From: an uncultured Marivita sp.
Lineage (GTDB): Bacteria > Pseudomonadota > Alphaproteobacteria > Rhodobacterales > Rhodobacteraceae
Direction of reading: 5' to 3'
Length of the DNA: 64,000 nt
Assembly: GCF_947488135.1 (NCBI RefSeq)
Contig: NZ_CANKYW010000002.1
Coordinates: 558,001-622,000, forward strand
The notes beneath the pieces are model-generated. The model had not been told where the DNA came from, searched no databases, and saw only the letters and a program-made list of their open reading frames with translations. This document shows, piece after piece, positions 61,398 to 64,000 of this stretch (positions within the stretch are counted from its first letter, which is position 1; each line of letters starts with the position of its first letter). The position numbers and the translations under genes are program-made.

Positions 61398-62155
61398 TGA
61401 CTGGTCCGAATCTCTCGGTCACCGAAGGGCAAAGCGGCCTCATCGTTCGGCACCTTCGCAAGAGTTACAAGAAACGCGTCGTGATCCGCGATGTGTCGCT
61501 GGAAGTCCACCGTGGCGAGGTCGTTGCCTTGCTTGGTCCGAATGGCAGCGGGAAGACGACGTCTTTCTACGCCATTGCCGGACTGGTGAACCCGGAAGGC
61601 GGCCAGGTGCTGATCGATGGCCAGGATGTGACGTACCTGCCGATGTATCGCCGCGCGCGTATGGGCATTGGGTATCTGCCGCAGGAAATGTCGATTTTTC
61701 GGGGAATGAGCGTCGAAGACAATATCAACGCCATCCTCGACATCAGCCAGCCTGATCGACACAAGCGACGCGAACGGCTCGAAGAGCTTCTTGGCGAGTT
61801 TTCCATCGAACATCTGAGACGTGCGCCCGCGCTCGCACTGTCCGGGGGCGAACGGCGTCGCGTGGAAATCGCACGCTGCCTCGCGGCCGATCCGAAATAC
61901 CTGCTTCTGGACGAGCCCTTCGCCGGTGTCGATCCAATCAGCGTGGGCGATATCCGTCACCTGGTCGCTGACCTCAAGAAACGGGGCATCGGGGTCCTTA
62001 TCACCGATCACAATGTCAGAGAGACGCTCGAGATCGTGGATCGGGCATACATCCTGCACGACGGCAAGGTTCTGATGTCGGGATCGCCAGACGAAGTTGT
62101 GCGCAACGAGAATGTCCGTCGCGTGTACCTGGGTGACAGTTTCCGCATCGGATAA
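61397..62155 (+). CDS. lptB: LPS export ABC transporter ATP-binding protein LptB
   Basis: The 252-aa ATPase that powers LPS extraction. Walker A is [10 protein letters not shown]-loop [13 protein letters not shown], signature [15 protein letters not shown], Walker [13 protein letters not shown], and the switch histidine is in [13 protein letters not shown] 61397 overlaps the lptA stop (TGATG). The next gene is hpf; in many Proteobacteria rpoN stands between lptB and hpf, and it is missing here. Confidence 0.96.
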   Translation: MTGPNLSVTEGQSGLIVRHLRKSYKKRVVIRDVSLEVHRGEVVALLGPNGSGKTTSFYAIAGLVNPEGGQVLIDGQDVTYLPMYRRARMGIGYLPQEMSIFRGMSVEDNINAILDISQPDRHKRRERLEELLGEFSIEHLRRAPALALSGGERRRVEIARCLAADPKYLLLDEPFAGVDPISVGDIRHLVADLKKRGIGVLITDHNVRETLEIVDRAYILHDGKVLMSGSPDEVVRNENVRRVYLGDSFRIG

Positions 62156-62180
62156 ACTCTGCCGCTTTCGACGGAAACGA

Positions 62181-62209
62181 TTGACACGCAGGCGTTGCAG
62201 GATTGAAAT
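62181..62209 (+). promoter_or_regulatory. Putative promoter of hpf-ptsN
   Basis: -35 TTGACA (62181-62186), a 17-bp spacer and -10 TGAAAT (62204-62209) in the 224-bp gap after lptB. The predicted leader of about 165 nt contains a GCACCGG/CCGGTGC hairpin at 62322-62340. Confidence 0.5.
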
Positions 62210-62321
62210 GGTGCCATGGCGTTTGAAGACTCAGACCGTCAATTTCTGCTCTGCCCGCCACACCGGCTGGATAATGAAACACAACGGTCAGCACGCCATT
62301 TTTCTTTTGTATTCGAACCGC

Positions 62322-62340
62322 GCACCGGCCTCACCGGTGC
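62322..62340 (+). other. Hairpin in the hpf leader
   Basis: GCACCGG (62322-62328) pairs with CCGGTGC (62334-62340) around a CCTCA loop, 39 bp before the hpf start. There is no T-tract, so it is not a terminator; a role in translation or RNA stability is possible. Confidence 0.4.
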
Positions 62341-62379
62341 CGTTCGGCTGCAAAGCTAAAACAATAAAAAGGATATCCT

Positions 62380-62943
62380 ATGCGTTACCAGATAACCGGC
62401 AAACAGATCGATGTTGGTGAAGCGCTCCAGACCCATGTCCAGACCGAACTTGAAACGATGCTTGGCAAATATGCCGGTCGTCCGACGGATGCGACGGTGA
62501 TCTTTTCGAAAAGCGCACACGAATTCGTTTGTGAGACAGTGGTGCATCTGTCGACCGGTTTGAACGCAACTGCCAAGGCCCACGCTACGGAAATCTACGC
62601 GGCGTTCGACGCCTGTTGCGAGAAGATGGACAAGCAGTTGCGCCGCTACAAACGGCGTCTCAAAGATCACCACAAGGACCGCACAGAACCTGTTGAACTC
62701 TTTGGAGCATCCTCATATATCCTCGCCAGCGACGTAGATACGCAGGACGATGAGCCGGAGTCGCTTCAGCCCATTATCGTGGCCGAGATGGAGACCAAAA
62801 TCCCGTCTTTGACCGTGGGCGAGGCGGTGATGCAAATGGAGTTAGCGGGGCTACCGGTACTGGTGTTCCGAAATGACAAAAAGGACGGTGTGAACGTCGT
62901 GTATCGCCGGGAAGATGGAAACATCGGCTGGATTGATCCGTAA
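62380..62943 (+). CDS. hpf: Ribosome hibernation promoting factor (long form)
   Basis: A 187-aa long HPF that makes inactive 100S ribosome dimers. The N-terminal S30AE domain (about 1-100) begins MRYQITGKQIDVGEALQTHV and includes FSKSAHEFVCETVVHLSTG. The C-terminal dimerisation domain (about 130-187) has PIIVAEMETKIPSLTVGEAV and LPVLVFRNDKKDGVNVVYRR. AAGGA precedes the ATG. ptsN follows 42 bp later. Confidence 0.95.
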   Translation: MRYQITGKQIDVGEALQTHVQTELETMLGKYAGRPTDATVIFSKSAHEFVCETVVHLSTGLNATAKAHATEIYAAFDACCEKMDKQLRRYKRRLKDHHKDRTEPVELFGASSYILASDVDTQDDEPESLQPIIVAEMETKIPSLTVGEAVMQMELAGLPVLVFRNDKKDGVNVVYRREDGNIGWIDP

Positions 62944-62985
62944 CGTCAAGATACGCGCAACGTTCGTCCAATAAACGAGCAGCAC

Positions 62986-63450
62986 ATGAAATTTGCAGAT
63001 TTGTTGAACCAGAAGGCCGTCAAGGCCGTCACGAGCGCATCCAGCAAGAAACGTTTGATGCACGACATCGCTGACGTGGCCGAGTCTGCCTACGGCATAT
63101 CTGCACCGCGTGCCGTTGAAGCGTTGCTTGAACGCGAAAGCCTTGGCCCAACCGGTGTGGGCCATGGCGTTGCTCTGCCGCACGCCCGGCTTGATGGTGT
63201 CGAGTCAGTCGTCGGTGTCTTCATTCTTTTGGAAAAACCGATTGATTTCAAAGCTGTCGACCGGCAGCCAGTGGACGTTGTTTTCGCGTTGTTCGCCCCG
63301 GAGGATGCAGGGGTTGAACATCTCAAGGCGCTGGCGCTCGTGTCGCGGACGCTGCGCGATCAGAATTTCTGCGCGAAACTCCGGGCGAATCCTGATCCGG
63401 CGACCCTTCACACGATCATCACCGAAGTGGCAGGCGTTCAGGCAGCGTAA
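62986..63450 (+). CDS. ptsN: PTS IIA-like nitrogen regulatory protein
   Basis: A 154-aa EIIA-Ntr domain protein, phosphorylated by the Ntr phosphotransferase chain and regulating nitrogen, potassium and other metabolism. The phosphorylation site is His66 in HGVALPHARLDG. Other family blocks are AVEALLERESLGPTGVGHG and FALFAPEDAGVEHLKALA. It follows hpf in the common order. Convergent with the partial sulfotransferase gene, 10 bp away. Confidence 0.95.
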   Translation: MKFADLLNQKAVKAVTSASSKKRLMHDIADVAESAYGISAPRAVEALLERESLGPTGVGHGVALPHARLDGVESVVGVFILLEKPIDFKAVDRQPVDVVFALFAPEDAGVEHLKALALVSRTLRDQNFCAKLRANPDPATLHTIITEVAGVQAA

Positions 63451-63460
63451 CGATTGATGC

Positions 63461-64000
63461 CTAGGCTGGATGTCGCGGATCGAAATCGGTGAATCCGAAC
63501 ATCATGTAATCTCTCGGATAGACCTCTCGGCAGAGCCGTTCGAGAGAGGCGTCGTAGATCGATGCGAGGCGGTCTTGCAATGGGTCTGCGCTCGCGGGAA
63601 GGTCCGGCATTTCGTCCAGCCCTATCCATCTTCCAAGCTGCTGAAGATCGGATGAAAGCGTGTCTTCCCTGAACAAGTGGTCTGGCAGGCAAAACTCGGA
63701 CATGCCTTGCAGGCACGCAACTTGACTGGCCCAATGGGTATCGACCCGGATACTGGTCTGACCGTTCAGATTTGATTTCAGGAAATGCAGGAATTTTTCG
63801 AAAGCCGCGCGGTGCGCGCGCAGATCGTAGCCCGGGTCCTCGGGTGCCTCGGGCAAATCGAAGTCATGAAAGCGCGCCAGCTGTTGTCGGATCTTGGTGA
63901 AACTTCCCGGGCCGGTGCCAAGGATCTTGTCGCAGAACGCAGCGTGCGCGCGCAAGAGCGGATGGCGCAAGACGGTGAAGCGTCGATGACCGGGGTGATC
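63461..64000 (-). CDS. Sulfotransferase-family protein, C-terminal part (5' end outside window)
   Basis: The frame is open through the right edge, giving at least 179 residues. The visible start (RRFTVLRHPLLRAHAAFCDKI) looks like the 3'-phosphate-binding segment of PAPS-dependent sulfotransferases (FTVLRHPxxRxxS type). The remainder is helical, ending GFTDFDPRHPA. The 5'-phosphosulfate loop must lie outside. It would be the second sulfotransferase in this window; the acceptor is unknown. Confidence 0.7.
   Translation of the reverse strand, partial: DHPGHRRFTVLRHPLLRAHAAFCDKILGTGPGSFTKIRQQLARFHDFDLPEAPEDPGYDLRAHRAAFEKFLHFLKSNLNGQTSIRVDTHWASQVACLQGMSEFCLPDHLFREDTLSSDLQQLGRWIGLDEMPDLPASADPLQDRLASIYDASLERLCREVYPRDYMMFGFTDFDPRHPA

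Noticed and set aside
1-64000. CRISPR arrays, tRNA or rRNA genes, insertion sequences, integrases, prophage genes
   Set aside because: Looked for regularly spaced repeats, cloverleaf-like 3' CCA segments, transposase motifs and phage structural genes; none seen.

Overview
This is a high-GC, densely packed chromosomal segment from an alphaproteobacterium, almost certainly a marine member of the Rhodobacterales (Roseobacter group). The evidence is gene content and order: lptC-lptA-lptB followed directly by hpf and ptsN with no rpoN between them; a moxR/DUF58/DUF4159/amidotransferase-like operon; a core-2-type branching glycosyltransferase paired with a sulfotransferase; a zinc-less MsrB; an alkane-hydroxylase (AlkB) gene; and short intergenic hairpin elements of a style I associate with Rhodobacteraceae. 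No rRNA, tRNA, CRISPR array, insertion sequence, prophage or integrase is visible. The window looks like core and shell genome rather than a genomic island.

Layout. 1-8.2 kb (+ strand): the end of gltB, then mtgA, a GST, queG, a lone HyuA-type hydantoinase and the overlapping pair msrB-msrA. 8.3-14.2 kb (- strand): a TMADH/N-methylproline-demethylase-like flavoprotein and a tightly coupled operon pyrB / unknown membrane protein / PH-like membrane protein / dihydroorotase-like pseudoenzyme / plsY. 14.4-21.3 kb (+): a lipoprotein, a UDG-superfamily protein, moaB and an RND efflux pair. 21.3-28.9 kb: a DsbD-N-like secreted protein, YqgE, a metallo-hydrolase overlapping an acyl-CoA dehydrogenase, a Sua5-type t6A enzyme, an MFS carrier and a Tat-exported metallo-hydrolase. 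29-36.5 kb: an orphan TRAP binding protein, rsmD with a ferredoxin/rubredoxin-reductase-like protein, a peroxiredoxin, alkB, mutY, a DciA-like protein and a DsbA-like protein. 36.6-43.3 kb (-): the four-gene moxR operon. 43.4-49.7 kb: small conserved genes, a sulfotransferase, the branching glycosyltransferase, a HIT protein, an ABC ATPase, a zinc-finger protein and a TM2 protein. 49.8-58.1 kb: polA, a YcaQ-type glycosylase, an adenosine-kinase-like PfkB protein overlapping nth, an AraC-Ogt fusion, an OmpA lipoprotein and an FMN reductase. 58.1-64 kb: a sugar transferase with an unusually long (about 0.9 kb) and motif-rich upstream region, rnd, lptCAB, hpf, ptsN and the end of a second sulfotransferase.

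How the parts work together. Several DNA-repair genes are spread through 15-56 kb (UDG-like, mutY, polA, ycaQ-like, nth, AraC-Ogt). Envelope functions are also prominent: mtgA, lptCAB, RND efflux, the OmpA lipoprotein, the sugar transferase, and sulfotransferases with the branching glycosyltransferase. The most notable protein-level observation is the dihydroorotase homologue in the pyrB operon. It has lost the metal-binding HxH and the catalytic Asp, so it is probably a structural partner of aspartate transcarbamoylase. I found no clear candidate for an entirely new multi-gene system. The best leads are the unexplained genes inside the pyrB operon, the structured region upstream of the sugar transferase, and the palindromic intergenic elements.
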